Below are positions 1 to 8,766 of a stretch of 64,000 nucleotides of DNA, piece by piece (position 1 is the first letter of the stretch; each line of letters opens with the position of its first letter). The notes beneath the pieces are model-generated. The model did no database searches and was not told the DNA's origin. It saw nothing but the letters and a program-made list of their open reading frames with translations. This stretch comes from Bacillus sp. HNG (GTDB taxonomy: Bacteria; Bacillota; Bacilli; Bacillales; Bacillaceae_L): the NCBI RefSeq assembly GCF_003400205.1, contig NZ_QUQV01000003.1:1-64000 (forward strand), in the 5' to 3' direction. The position numbers and the translations under genes are program-made.

Positions 1-66
1 GCTTCCCAATGTTGGTGTTTATCAAAAAATATTCTTCTCAATATATTGGTCTCCATAAAATGAAAA

Positions 67-91
67 TACCACAGCTTAAATGACTGTGGTA
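67..91 (-). terminator. Hairpin, probable terminator
   Basis: An 8-bp perfect stem (TACCACAG at 67-74, CTGTGGTA at 84-91) has a 9-nt loop. Read on the minus strand it is followed by TTTTCATTTTA. It lies beyond the stronger terminator of the phosphate transporter and may be a second terminator. Confidence 0.5.
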
Positions 92-118
92 GACCCAAAT
101 TTTTATACTTTCTTATCT

Positions 119-157
119 TTTAAAAAATACAAGGCATATTTTTTATGCCTTGTATCT
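119..157 (-). terminator. Intrinsic terminator after the Na/Pi transporter
   Basis: An 11-bp perfect inverted repeat (ATACAAGGCAT at 127-137, ATGCCTTGTAT at 145-155) is followed on the minus strand by a run of six U. It lies 16 bases downstream of the transporter stop codon. Confidence 0.85.
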
Positions 158-172
158 CATGTTGTCAGACTA

Positions 173-1849
173 TTAAAGATTTCTTTCTCCTAGAACGGCT
201 TCGGCAATATTAACAGCATGGTCACCGATACGCTCTAAATTACTAATGATGTCAACGAATACGATACCCGCTTGTCCTGAACATTTACCTTCATTTAGAC
301 GAAGAATATGCTTTTTACGTAATGATCGTTCCATTGAATCGATTTTTTCCTCTTGTTTTACGACATCAATCGCCAATGTACGGTCATTATTTTGAAGACT
401 TTGAACAGCCTCACTTACTGTATAAACCGTTAATTTAAACATTTCATTAAGATCTTCTATTGCATCGTCAGTCAACTTCACTTTATTGGAAATTTGATAG
501 TCAACTAATTCCACAACATTTTCAAAATGGTCACCTATTCTTTCAATATCACGGACTGTGTTTACAAGCATAGAGTGTAACGCAGATTCCTGTGCAGAAA
601 GTGATCTTGAAGATATTTTTATTAGATAGTCTGTAATTTTTTTATCTAAATTATTTATTGCGTCCTCAATTTGCAAAGCTGTGTCCGCATATTTTTGTGA
701 TTTTTCATTTAAATAGGTATTTGATTCTTCTAGACCCTTTACCGCAAATCCACCCATTCGAACGACTTCTTCTCTCGCCTGCCCCAAAGCAATAGCAGGA
801 GATTGTTCAATAAAGACAGGGTCAAGATGTTTCGATTTATATTCAATAAACGTATCTTCACCTGGAATAAGCTTTGTCACAATATAGGCTAAACCAGCTA
901 TAAAAGGAAATTGAATAATCGTATTTGTCACGTTAAAGGTACCATGTGCAAATGCTATCGTCATTTCCGGATTTAAATGTAATGTAGTTTGCAAATACGA
1001 TATAAACTTAATAAACGGACCAAGCAAAATCATAAAAATAATGGTACCTATAATATTAAAGAGAACATGTGTAAAAGCTGCTCTTTTCGCGGCAACTGAA
1101 GCACCAATTGAAGCTAAAACAGCTGTAATCGTTGTCCCAATATTATCACCAAATAAAACAGGAATAGCCGCCTTAAGTTCTAAAAGACCTTCACCAAATA
1201 ATCCCTGCAGTATTCCAATCGTTGCACTTGAGCTTTGCACAATTACCGTAAATACCGTACCAATTACAACACCTAAAATGGGATTAGAACTCATATTTAC
1301 CGTTAAATCATGAAAAGTTTCAAGAGATCTTAGGGGCTTCATTCCATCTCCCATTAATTCTAAACCTAAGAATAGAGCACCGAATCCAAAAACAATTTGT
1401 CCAAAGTTGTGAACTCTTTTATTTTTAAAGAAGAAAAGTAAGATTGCCCCGACTGCGATTATTGGAAGTGCGTAATCGGATATTTTAATACCAATAATAA
1501 ATGCAGTAATCGTTGTTCCGATATTTGCACCCATGATAACACCAATCGCTTGACGTAATGTCATGAAACCTGCACTTACGAGTCCTACGACGATAACCGT
1601 TGTCCCCGAGCTACTTTGGATTAAACATGTGACAAAAACTCCGGCGAGAACTCCCATAAATGGATTGGTTGTAAACTTATCTAAAATGTCCCTCAGTTTA
1701 TCACCTGCAGATTTTTGCAGTCCATCTCCCATGTACTTGATACCAAATAGGAAAATACCAAGACCGCCTATAAACTGAAATATCATGCTTTGTAAATCTA
1801 ATTCCACATTGCCAACTCCCATAGTTTTTTTATATTTAAGCAAGCCCAT
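173..1849 (-). CDS. Na+/phosphate symporter family protein with PhoU-like C-terminal domain
   Basis: A membrane protein of the Na/Pi cotransporter (NptA/PNaS) family, expected to bring in inorganic phosphate with sodium. The two inverted transport repeats are visible: QSSSGTT at about residues 78-84 followed by GANIGTT, and later QSSSATIG followed by GDNIGTT. About ten hydrophobic segments precede residue ~340. The last 200 residues are helical and carry two PhoU signatures (IERIGDHFENV and LERIGDHAVNIAEAV), a fusion common in bacterial members. It is a monocistronic gene with its own terminator. The start at 1849 has only a weak, distant SD (AAGGTAG), and an ATG at 1822 has none, so the exact start is uncertain. 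A shorter paralogue without PhoU lies at 38.1 kb. Confidence 0.9.
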   Translation of the reverse strand: MGLLKYKKTMGVGNVELDLQSMIFQFIGGLGIFLFGIKYMGDGLQKSAGDKLRDILDKFTTNPFMGVLAGVFVTCLIQSSSGTTVIVVGLVSAGFMTLRQAIGVIMGANIGTTITAFIIGIKISDYALPIIAVGAILLFFFKNKRVHNFGQIVFGFGALFLGLELMGDGMKPLRSLETFHDLTVNMSSNPILGVVIGTVFTVIVQSSSATIGILQGLFGEGLLELKAAIPVLFGDNIGTTITAVLASIGASVAAKRAAFTHVLFNIIGTIIFMILLGPFIKFISYLQTTLHLNPEMTIAFAHGTFNVTNTIIQFPFIAGLAYIVTKLIPGEDTFIEYKSKHLDPVFIEQSPAIALGQAREEVVRMGGFAVKGLEESNTYLNEKSQKYADTALQIEDAINNLDKKITDYLIKISSRSLSAQESALHSMLVNTVRDIERIGDHFENVVELVDYQISNKVKLTDDAIEDLNEMFKLTVYTVSEAVQSLQNNDRTLAIDVVKQEEKIDSMERSLRKKHILRLNEGKCSGQAGIVFVDIISNLERIGDHAVNIAEAVLGERNL

Positions 1850-2077
1850 AAAAGATACTACCTTAGTCTTTTTTTTATGTAAAGGTAATATTAAGTAAAT
1901 TTACAATCCTGTAACATTCGGATTCATTCTCTATCATTACTCTATTTTTCACTCGACAGATTGAAAGTATGTATGTTCTGCCTTCCTATTAAAATTGCGC
2001 CCTTTCTATTAATTTTTGGTATATCAAGAAGACTTGAGCATATTCTGTAGTAAGTTGATCTATTGGAGGTTTTGGAT

Positions 2078-2404
2078 ATGAAGCGTTTCTTCGCATTCCT
2101 AGCAATTGCATTTATTCTTTATATTATTTATTACGATGTGAGATTTGGAACTCTACCAGTTGCAAAAAGTGAAACAATAGAGGTAACGGAGGTCGTAGCC
2201 CAAACTCCAAATAACCCATTTAAGGAAATCAAAGTAAATGCCGGTGATACCTTATTATCAATCGTTGAGAAAATAAATGAAGGAAAGCAGATCTCTTCTA
2301 TTGAAACGGTAATAAAAGATTTTGAAGTGCTTAACCCTGATAGCCAAGCAGAGCTTCTCAAAATTGGAAAAACCTATAAATTTCCGTTATATACAGATGA
2401 ATAA
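2078..2404 (+). CDS. yqfZ: Small membrane-anchored LysM-like protein (YqfZ type)
   Basis: A 108-residue protein with one N-terminal hydrophobic segment (residues ~4-16) and a C-terminal LysM-like region (KVNAGDTLLSIVEKIN... to KIGKTYKFPLY), which suggests peptidoglycan contact on the outer face of the membrane. The ATG at 2078 is chosen because GGAGGT at 2065-2070 sits 7 bases before it; a TTG fifteen bases upstream would overlap that SD. In B. subtilis a LysM protein, yqfZ, neighbours ispG, and the same arrangement is seen here. Its role in the cell is not established from sequence. Confidence 0.75.
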   Translation: MKRFFAFLAIAFILYIIYYDVRFGTLPVAKSETIEVTEVVAQTPNNPFKEIKVNAGDTLLSIVEKINEGKQISSIETVIKDFEVLNPDSQAELLKIGKTYKFPLYTDE

Positions 2405-2564
2405 GGGTATTTCCTTGTCAATTTCTTGATTCAACTGTAAAATAGGCAAGTAAATGATTCTTTAGACTAGATATTTTTCTAATAAAGGATTACTCTTATA
2501 TAGGTGATAATTTTATAGCAAACTTTATTCAGTATGGTTAGTAAAACCTTTTATTGAATGAAGT

Positions 2565-2655
2565 TAGCCTCTGGCGGATACCACAGATTTTCAAAGGAAA
2601 CTTTTCGAGCAAGCTCGAAAAAATCTGGGCGCAAATACGCCAAGGCGCATTTGAT
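2565..2655 (+). repeat. Family C repeat, internally deleted copy (C4), in the ispG leader
   Basis: This ~91-bp element matches both ends of the ~150-bp family C copies at 43.1, 44.5 and 63.0 kb but lacks their centre. The left end reads GCCTCTGGCGG and the right end GCGCAAATACGCC then AAGGCGCATTTGAT. In place of the centre there is a short hairpin (CGAGCAAGCTCG). It ends 20 bases before the ispG start, just ahead of its SD. Confidence 0.85.
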
Positions 2656-2674
2656 TTTTAAAGGAGCGATATTC

Positions 2675-3775
2675 GTGAGTGAAATCATCCATCGTACAAA
2701 AACACGTCCTGTAAAGGTTGGTAATTTAACGATTGGTGGTAATAATGAAGTCATTATTCAAAGTATGACCACTACAAAGACACATGATGTAGATGCAACT
2801 GTTGCAGAAATCAAACGTCTTGAAGAAGCAGGATGTCAAATTGTTCGTGTAGCATGTCCTGATGAGCGCGCTGCAAATGCGATTCCAGAAATCAAAAAAA
2901 GAATTTCAATTCCTCTCGTAGTTGATATACATTTCGATTATAAATTAGCTCTAAAAGCAATTGAGGGAGGAGCCGATAAAATTCGGATTAACCCCGGTAA
3001 TATCGGTCGGAAAGAAAAGGTTGAGGCAGTTGTTAAAGCCGCAAAGGAAAAAGGAATTCCAATTCGTATTGGGGTAAACGCAGGATCACTAGAGAAGCGT
3101 ATCCTTGATAAATATGGATACCCAACTGCAGATGGTATGGTTGAAAGTGCATTACACCATATTAAAATCTTAGAAGACCTTGATTTCCATGACATTATTG
3201 TGTCAATGAAGGCATCTACAGTTACACTTGCAATCGAAGCCTATGAAAAAGCTGCAAAGGCATTCGATTACCCATTACACTTAGGTATTACTGAATCTGG
3301 AACACTGTTTTCTGGAACAGTAAAAAGTGCGGCTGGTTTAGGTGCAATTTTAAGTAAGGGAATCGGAAATACACTACGTGTTTCATTAAGTGCAGACCCT
3401 GTTGAGGAAGTTAAGGTTGCACGTGAATTATTAAAGTCATTTGGTTTAATATCTAATGCAGCAACATTAGTTTCATGCCCAACATGCGGACGAATTGAAA
3501 TCGATCTAATTAAAATTGCTAATGAGGTTGAAGAGTACATTTCAAACATTAAAGCACCAATTAAGGTTTCTGTATTGGGATGTGCCGTTAACGGTCCAGG
3601 AGAAGCTAAAGAAGCTGATATAGGGATTGCAGGTGCAAGAGGAGAAGGATTACTTTTCCGTCACGGTAAAACTGTTCGTAAAGTACCTGAGGAATCCATG
3701 GTCGAAGAATTGAAAAAGGAAATCGACAAGCTTGCTGAAGAATACTACGCAAAACAAGCTGCAGAACAAAAATAA
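2675..3775 (+). CDS. ispG: 4-hydroxy-3-methylbut-2-en-1-yl diphosphate synthase (flavodoxin-dependent)
   Basis: IspG (GcpE) converts 2-C-methyl-D-erythritol 2,4-cyclodiphosphate to HMBPP, the penultimate step of the MEP isoprenoid pathway, with a [4Fe-4S] cluster. The cluster cysteines are visible as SCPTCGR and, later, [10 protein letters not shown]; the N-terminal TIM-barrel motifs QSMTTT and DIHFDY are intact. The open frame extends 39 codons upstream, but that extension is translated family C repeat. The GTG at 2675, with AAGGAG at 2661-2666, gives 366 residues beginning [15 protein letters not shown], close to the family length. It ends at a strong bidirectional terminator. IspH, the next enzyme of the pathway, is at 11.0 kb. 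Confidence 0.97.
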   Translation: MSEIIHRTKTRPVKVGNLTIGGNNEVIIQSMTTTKTHDVDATVAEIKRLEEAGCQIVRVACPDERAANAIPEIKKRISIPLVVDIHFDYKLALKAIEGGADKIRINPGNIGRKEKVEAVVKAAKEKGIPIRIGVNAGSLEKRILDKYGYPTADGMVESALHHIKILEDLDFHDIIVSMKASTVTLAIEAYEKAAKAFDYPLHLGITESGTLFSGTVKSAAGLGAILSKGIGNTLRVSLSADPVEEVKVARELLKSFGLISNAATLVSCPTCGRIEIDLIKIANEVEEYISNIKAPIKVSVLGCAVNGPGEAKEADIGIAGARGEGLLFRHGKTVRKVPEESMVEELKKEIDKLAEEYYAKQAAEQK

Positions 3776-3778
3776 TAA

Positions 3779-3813
3779 TAAGCCCGACACGCAAAGTGTC
3801 GGGCTTATTTTGT
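3779..3813. terminator. Bidirectional terminator between ispG and yqfX
   Basis: A 12-bp perfect stem (TAAGCCCGACAC, loop GCAAA, GTGTCGGGCTTA) is followed by TTTTGT on the plus strand and preceded by an A-rich stretch. It serves the convergent genes ispG and yqfX. Confidence 0.92.
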
Positions 3814-3829
3814 ATCTTACAATTATTTG

Positions 3830-4222
3830 TTAAAAGAATGGGAGGATGAAGATGCCTACAATAATCGATACGGCACCGATCCCGATTGCCCATGCTCCTA
3901 AACCAGTAGCTCCACGTCGGCGTGCAATAAATCCAATTATAATACCTGCTGCTCCTAATAATACAGGCATTACAAACAAGGAAATAATGGATAAAGCAAG
4001 AGCTAGCCAACCTAAACCTGCTCCGCCTGCTTTTTCTTGCGTATTATCTCCTTGGTAATTAGCATCGCGTCTCGTGGTTCCATAATTGATTGGAGCGGCA
4101 ACCTCTGCCGCCGTTTCCTCATTATAGCTTGAGTCAGCATTTGCACCAATGTTAGGATCAACGTAGTAATCAAAATCATTATTGTCTTGATTGTTTCTTA
4201 CGTTTTTGTCTTGTTCTGCCAT
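3830..4222 (-). CDS. yqfX: YqfX-like membrane protein, probably forespore-expressed
   Basis: A 130-residue protein with a hydrophilic, Asn/Asp-rich N-terminal half (to about residue 68) and two hydrophobic segments (about 70-97 and 108-130) separated by an RRRGATG turn. The arrangement matches the small DUF4190-like membrane proteins that sit beside ispG in Bacillus (YqfX in B. subtilis). The leader contains CATACTA, a sigma-F/G-like -10 box, so expression in the forespore is plausible. The function is unknown. Confidence 0.75.
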   Translation of the reverse strand: MAEQDKNVRNNQDNNDFDYYVDPNIGANADSSYNEETAAEVAAPINYGTTRRDANYQGDNTQEKAGGAGLGWLALALSIISLFVMPVLLGAAGIIIGFIARRRGATGLGAWAIGIGAVSIIVGIFILPFF

Positions 4223-4260
4223 GCTTATCCCTCGCTTTCCTTATGGGTGAGGAGCATTTA

Positions 4261-4290
4261 TAGTATGAGTTAAGGAAGTGAGAAATATAA
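4261..4290 (-). promoter_or_regulatory. Candidate sigma-F/G promoter of yqfX
   Basis: On the minus strand CATACTA (4261-4267) matches the forespore sigma -10 consensus. TTATA (4286-4290) lies 18 bases upstream where a GNATA-type -35 would be. The -35 match is weak. Confidence 0.35.
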
Positions 4291-4333
4291 TTGTTAATCA
4301 TTGACTATAAAGGGAATCATAAATAAGGAACTA

Positions 4334-4747
4334 TTATGCACGACATTCTGGACATGATCCATAAATTTCAAACTTATGACCCGTCACATCATAACCTGAT
4401 AAGTTGTCGATGATTTTATCCATCGGGCAAGATTCAATTTCTTTTGTTTTTCCACATTCTAAGCAGATAAAATGGTGGTGATGGTGGTTACCACCGCAGG
4501 TAAAGCGGAAGTGTTTTTCACCTGATAGTTCGGTCAATTCCAAGATGCCGAGATCAACAAATAAAGAAAGGTTTCTATAAATCGTGTCAAAACTTAGTCC
4601 TGGGTAGTTTCCCTTTAAGCTATCCAAAACATCCTTAGCGGTTAAATATTTGTCAGAAACAGAAAATAACTCAAGCATTTCCTGTCTTTTCCCAGTATGT
4701 TTAAATCCTTTTTCCTTCATTAATTCCATCGCATCATTTACATTCAT
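4334..4747 (-). CDS. zur: Zinc-responsive Fur-family repressor Zur
   Basis: A Fur-family regulator of 137 residues: winged helix ([15 protein letters not shown] ... [17 protein letters not shown]), a metal-sensing HHHHH run, and two CxxC zinc-site pairs (CLEC and CPEC near the C-terminus). It is assigned as Zur rather than Fur or PerR because it is the last gene of a zinc ABC transporter operon. The ATG at 4747 overlaps the znuB stop codon as ATGA, which indicates translational coupling, and it has AAGGAAG upstream; a TTG ten codons earlier has no SD. It presumably represses its own operon through the site near 6400. Confidence 0.92.
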   Translation of the reverse strand: MNVNDAMELMKEKGFKHTGKRQEMLELFSVSDKYLTAKDVLDSLKGNYPGLSFDTIYRNLSLFVDLGILELTELSGEKHFRFTCGGNHHHHHFICLECGKTKEIESCPMDKIIDNLSGYDVTGHKFEIYGSCPECRA

Positions 4748-5586
4748 ACCGTTCTTCCTTTCCACCATTTTTTCCAACCTATTGCACCTAAAAGAATCAT
4801 GATTGATAGGACAACGATGGTTCCTCCGGGGGCCAAATCAAGATAATAAGAAAGCACTAATCCAAAAACAACGGCTAATTCACCGAAAACGACTGACAGA
4901 ATAATCGTTTGTTTAAAGCCCTTAGCAACGCGGATCGCTGCAGCAACCGGCAAAGTCATTAATGAGGATACTAATAAAATACCGACAATTCTCATCGAAG
5001 CAGCAATCACTAACGCAACTGTCACAATAAAGATAAAGTGGATCGTTTTTGCATTAATCCCTGAAACTGCAGCATGTTCTTCATCAAATGATAAAAGAAA
5101 TAATTCCTTATATAGAAAAATGACAATGAAAATAACAAGCATCGAAATTCCTAGAATGGTCCATAGATCAGAACGGCTAATGGCACTCACACTGCCAAAC
5201 AAATAATTAAATAAATCGGTATTAAAGCCATCTGCAAGTGATATAAAAATAACGCCTAAACCAATCCCACCAGATAGGATGATGGGAATTGCAAGCTCTT
5301 GATAATGCTTATATACGGTTCGTAATCGTTCAATAAAAAGTGACCCAATAACTGAAAAAGTCATTCCCATGTAAATGGGATTAATTGGCTGACTAAGTCC
5401 TAGCTTCTTTTCAAGTAAAAGACTTGCCGCAATCCCCGCTAATGTCACATGGCTTAAGGCATCTGCAATAAGGGAGAGCCGTCTGACCACAATAAAAACA
5501 CCGAGCAATGGTGCAATCAACCCAATCAGCAAACCACTTAGGAATGCATTTTGTAAAAATTCATATTGAAAAATGTCTGAAAGCAT
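4744..5586 (-). CDS. znuB: Zinc ABC transporter permease ZnuB
   Basis: A metal ABC transporter permease of the ABC-3 family with about eight hydrophobic segments and the family signature in [20 protein letters not shown]. It forms the membrane channel for the ATPase encoded just upstream. The ATG at 5586 is preferred because GAGGAAGGTG lies 5 bases before it, giving 280 residues; an upstream ATG nine codons earlier overlaps the end of znuC. The zinc-binding lipoprotein (ZnuA) is not encoded in this window and must be elsewhere. Metal specificity is inferred from the neighbouring zur. Confidence 0.9.
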   Translation of the reverse strand: MLSDIFQYEFLQNAFLSGLLIGLIAPLLGVFIVVRRLSLIADALSHVTLAGIAASLLLEKKLGLSQPINPIYMGMTFSVIGSLFIERLRTVYKHYQELAIPIILSGGIGLGVIFISLADGFNTDLFNYLFGSVSAISRSDLWTILGISMLVIFIVIFLYKELFLLSFDEEHAAVSGINAKTIHFIFIVTVALVIAASMRIVGILLVSSLMTLPVAAAIRVAKGFKQTIILSVVFGELAVVFGLVLSYYLDLAPGGTIVVLSIMILLGAIGWKKWWKGRTV

Positions 5587-5599
5587 CGTTTCACCTTCC

Positions 5600-6364
5600 T
5601 CAGGTTTGTTCATGGGTAATTACATGAAGGGGATGACCATAATAGTGGGATAAATCCTGGTCTTGAACTTGTTCAAATTCCTTAGCACTTCCATGGAAAT
5701 GAAGATGCTTATTTAAACAAGCTACATGGGATACCTTTTCCGAAACAGTCCCTACATCATGGGTAACTAAAATCAATGTAATTCCCTTATTTTTATTAAT
5801 ATCTTCGAGCATATGGTAAAATGCTTGAACCGTCTTAGCATCAACCCCAACTGTCGGCTCATCAAGGATTAGAAGTTCTGGTTCACTTACAAGAGCCCTT
5901 GCGATAAAGACACGTTGTTGTTGCCCTCCCGAAAGTTCGCCAATGTTTCGATCTAGAAATTTCTCCATTTCGACCGATTGAAGAGCTTCTAGAACTTTTT
6001 TCTTGTGCTGTTGCTTGAAAAAGTGAAACAATCCAAGCTTTGCGGTTAGTCCACTGGAAACAACTTCAAATACAGTTGCAGGAAAGCCAGAGTTAAAGCT
6101 ATTTGCTTTTTGAGATACAAATCCGATTTTCGGCCAGTCTTTAAATTTGGAAATCGGTGTTCCAAATAATTGAATCGACCCTTTTTGAAGTTTTACAAGC
6201 CCAAGGATACTTTTAAGAAGCGTTGTTTTCCCGGAGCCATTAGGTCCGACAATCGCCAAAAACGAGCCTTGGGGGACAACTAAATGGATGTTTTCTAATA
6301 CGGTTTGCTCCTCATATCGAAAGGAAAGGTCTTTTATCGTCAATACCGAATTTGACTGTATCAA
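5600..6364 (-). CDS. znuC: Zinc ABC transporter ATP-binding protein ZnuC
   Basis: An ABC ATPase of 254 residues with Walker A GPNGSGKTT (about residue 39), Q-loop VSQKA, signature LSGGQQQR, Walker B LLILDEP and switch VTHD. It energises zinc import with ZnuB. The start is TTG at 6364, supported by AAGGTG six bases upstream; no ATG is available before the first conserved strand. It is the first gene of znuC-znuB-zur, and a Fur-family operator-like site lies 36 bases upstream. Confidence 0.92.
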   Translation of the reverse strand: MIQSNSVLTIKDLSFRYEEQTVLENIHLVVPQGSFLAIVGPNGSGKTTLLKSILGLVKLQKGSIQLFGTPISKFKDWPKIGFVSQKANSFNSGFPATVFEVVSSGLTAKLGLFHFFKQQHKKKVLEALQSVEMEKFLDRNIGELSGGQQQRVFIARALVSEPELLILDEPTVGVDAKTVQAFYHMLEDINKNKGITLILVTHDVGTVSEKVSHVACLNKHLHFHGSAKEFEQVQDQDLSHYYGHPLHVITHEQT

Positions 6365-6399
6365 GTTATCACCTTATTTATTATTTATTTCGTTCTTAT

Positions 6400-6414
6400 T
6401 AAGAATCATTACGA
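6400..6414. promoter_or_regulatory. Candidate Zur operator upstream of znuC
   Basis: TAAGAATCATTACGA has a perfect right half (ATTACGA) and a degenerate left half compared with the B. subtilis Zur box TCGTAAT-N-ATTACGA. Its place in the leader of a znu-zur operon supports autoregulation. The call rests on motif and context only. Confidence 0.55.
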
Positions 6415-6545
6415 TTTATACTTTATGAAGTATACAGCATGAATTTTATAAAGTAAAGTGAATTGATAACTAAAAAAGACTAACCCTTTTTTAAAAAAAC
6501 CTGTTTACCAACAGAACCTTTTGAAAAAGAGTTAATCTATTCCCT

Positions 6546-7415
6546 TTAGTGAACGGCAGATTTGAATCGGCCACCTCTTACCTCATGTGTATCCATGATG
6601 GTTATAAAAGCAGTAGGGTCAATTTCTTGGATGATCACTTTCAGTTTGGTTACTTCAAGTCTTGTCACAACAACATAAACAACTTCCTTTTCTTCGTCCG
6701 TATATCCACCCCTGCCTTTTAGTTTCGTTGTTCCACGACCAAGGCGATGTAGGATTGCATCTGATATCTCATTAAATTGATCTGAAATAATAATCGCAGC
6801 CTTCGTTTCATCTAGCCCTTGTACAACTGCATCAATGGTTTTAAACGCAATGTAATAGGCTAAAACAGAATACATGGCAGATTCAAGACCAAAAACGAAA
6901 CCCGCAAGTGCGAAAATAAAGATATTGATAAACATGACAAATTCTCCAACAGAGAATGGTAATTTTTTCGTTAATATAATCGATAAAATCTCAGTACCAT
7001 CCATTGATCCACCATTGCGTATGACGATACCAACGCCAGTCCCAAGAAGAAGACCCCCAAATACGGCAGCTAGTATTGGTTCAATATCAAAAGGCTGAAC
7101 ATAGTGGAGCAACGTTTCAATAATAGCTAATGCTACAATTCCTAAGATACTAGACCACATAAAGGTCTTACCGATCTGAATATACCCAAAATACATAAAT
7201 GGTAGATTAAAAACGACAACCAGAAAACCAAATGAAATATAGGTCGGTGTTAAATAATCCACAATTAACGAAATACCAATGATTCCACCATCAATAATTT
7301 TATTAGGAATTAAGAAAAGTTCAATCGAAGCAGCAGCAAATGCTGCACCAATCATAATCATAATCACCCGGAATATTATATGTGAAACGCTTTCCTTTTT
7401 ATGTTCTCTGTTCAT
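6546..7415 (-). CDS. yqfU: YitT-family (DUF161/DUF2179) membrane protein
   Basis: A 289-residue protein with five or six membrane segments in the first ~200 residues (the YitT domain, with [13 protein letters not shown] and [16 protein letters not shown]) and a soluble C-terminal DUF2179 domain (about 205-285, with [14 protein letters not shown]). The family is widespread in Firmicutes and its substrate is unknown. The ATG at 7415 is chosen because GGAG lies about 7 bases before it; a TTG six codons upstream overlaps that SD. It is divergent from yqfT. Confidence 0.88.
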   Translation of the reverse strand: MNREHKKESVSHIIFRVIMIMIGAAFAAASIELFLIPNKIIDGGIIGISLIVDYLTPTYISFGFLVVVFNLPFMYFGYIQIGKTFMWSSILGIVALAIIETLLHYVQPFDIEPILAAVFGGLLLGTGVGIVIRNGGSMDGTEILSIILTKKLPFSVGEFVMFINIFIFALAGFVFGLESAMYSVLAYYIAFKTIDAVVQGLDETKAAIIISDQFNEISDAILHRLGRGTTKLKGRGGYTDEEKEVVYVVVTRLEVTKLKVIIQEIDPTAFITIMDTHEVRGGRFKSAVH

Positions 7416-7519
7416 CCCATCACTCCAATTCAAAAAAGTATGAGCTTTTCTTGAATATTTTTATGCACACTCCTTTTCATATTGAAATAGACTAACGTGA
7501 GGAAGGTGAAGTTTGCAAT

Positions 7520-7777
7520 ATGAATATTTATCAGCAGATCATTAACCAAAAATTGAAGACCTTAACACCCGATGACTTAGTAAAGTATGGAAAACAATAT
7601 GAAATAAATGTGACAAAATCTCAAGCAACAAATGTGTTAAAATTGATTCGAAAAAAGAAACATATAAATATTTTTAATCCTGAAGAAAAAAATCAATTAC
7701 TAAAAGAAATTGCTCAGATTACAAGTCCTGAGGTTGCTAGAAAATTAAACCAATTGTTCATCAAGTTTACGAGTTGA
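7520..7777 (+). CDS. yqfT: DUF2624 family protein YqfT
   Basis: An 85-residue, lysine-rich, helical protein matching the short conserved family between nfo and yqfU in Bacillus (DUF2624). It is expressed alone, with GAGGAAGGTG upstream of the ATG and a terminator shared with nfo directly after the stop. It has no signal sequence and no membrane segment. The function is unknown. Confidence 0.82.
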   Translation: MNIYQQIINQKLKTLTPDDLVKYGKQYEINVTKSQATNVLKLIRKKKHINIFNPEEKNQLLKEIAQITSPEVARKLNQLFIKFTS

Positions 7778-7812
7778 AAAAAGCTGTCAACGAAAAGACA
7801 GCTTTTTTTATT
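7777..7812. terminator. Terminator between yqfT and nfo
   Basis: A 12-bp stem (AAAAAAGCTGTC at 7777-7788, GACAGCTTTTTT at 7797-7808) has an 8-nt loop and T/A runs on both sides, so it can act in both directions for the convergent genes. Confidence 0.9.
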
Positions 7813-7814
7813 TA

Positions 7815-8708
7815 TTATTGATTCATAATTTTCTCTAATAAGCCTTCATCAAATGATTTTGAACGAATCATATCAATTTCCAACTTATATGGAGCTTTCT
7901 TATTGTTTTTATCCTCACCTACATAGGGTGTTTCTAAGATTTTAGGAACATTTTCAAGGGTTGGATGATGGACAATATAATTTATTGCATCAAATCCAAT
8001 TTTTCCAAATCCGATATTTTCGTGACGGTCTTTTCCCGCACCTTTTTCATTTTTACTGTCATTAATATGAAGGACCTTAATGCGATCAACGCCAATTATT
8101 TTATCAAATTGCTCTAGTACCCCATCAAAATCATTTACAATATCATAACCCGCATCATGGGTATGGCATGTATCGAAACAAACAGATAGCTTGTCATTAT
8201 GGGTAACACCTTCAATAATCTGAGCGATTTCTTCAAAGGTTCTGCCACACTCAGACCCTTTACCAGCCATTGTTTCTAATGCAATTTGCACGTTTTGGTC
8301 TTTAGTGACTACTTCATTTAGACCCTCAATAATTTTCTTTATACCCGCTTCAGCTCCAGCACCAACATGTGCTCCAGGATGAAGGACGATTTGTTTCGCT
8401 CCAAGTGCATCTGTTCTCTCAATTTCGGAACGTAAGAAGTTTACACCTAATTCAAAAGTTGCTGGATTTGAGGTGTTGCCAATATTAATAATATAAGGAG
8501 CATGTACAACAATTTCGTCAATTCCATTTTCCTTCATATGAGCAAGACCAGCCTCTATATTTAAGTCTTCTATTTTTTTTCTTCTTGTATTTTGCGGTGC
8601 GCCAGTGTAAATCATAAATGTATTTGCACCATAAGATACGGCTTCCTCACTTGCAGCTAGAAGCATCTTTTTACCACTCATTGAAACATGCGAACCTATT
8701 TTAAGCAT
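7815..8708 (-). CDS. nfo: Deoxyribonuclease IV (AP endonuclease)
   Basis: Endonuclease IV of 297 residues cleaves 5' of abasic sites in base excision repair and binds three zinc ions. Family signatures are present: [38 protein letters not shown], and [21 protein letters not shown] with its metal-binding His/Asp residues. The length equals that of the family. The gene is downstream of cshB and ends at a terminator. Confidence 0.97.
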   Translation of the reverse strand: MLKIGSHVSMSGKKMLLAASEEAVSYGANTFMIYTGAPQNTRRKKIEDLNIEAGLAHMKENGIDEIVVHAPYIINIGNTSNPATFELGVNFLRSEIERTDALGAKQIVLHPGAHVGAGAEAGIKKIIEGLNEVVTKDQNVQIALETMAGKGSECGRTFEEIAQIIEGVTHNDKLSVCFDTCHTHDAGYDIVNDFDGVLEQFDKIIGVDRIKVLHINDSKNEKGAGKDRHENIGFGKIGFDAINYIVHHPTLENVPKILETPYVGEDKNNKKAPYKLEIDMIRSKSFDEGLLEKIMNQ

Positions 8709-8766
8709 ATTTTACACTCCAATCTCCCTTAAACAATTCGTACAACCATTTTATCATATCCATCGC

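Noticed and set aside
173-1849. Two genes (transporter plus separate PhoU)
   Set aside because: One uninterrupted frame; Na/Pi-PhoU fusions of this length are common.
2558-2674. 39-codon N-terminal extension of IspG
   Set aside because: It translates a family C repeat; a GTG with a good SD at 2675 gives the family length and start.
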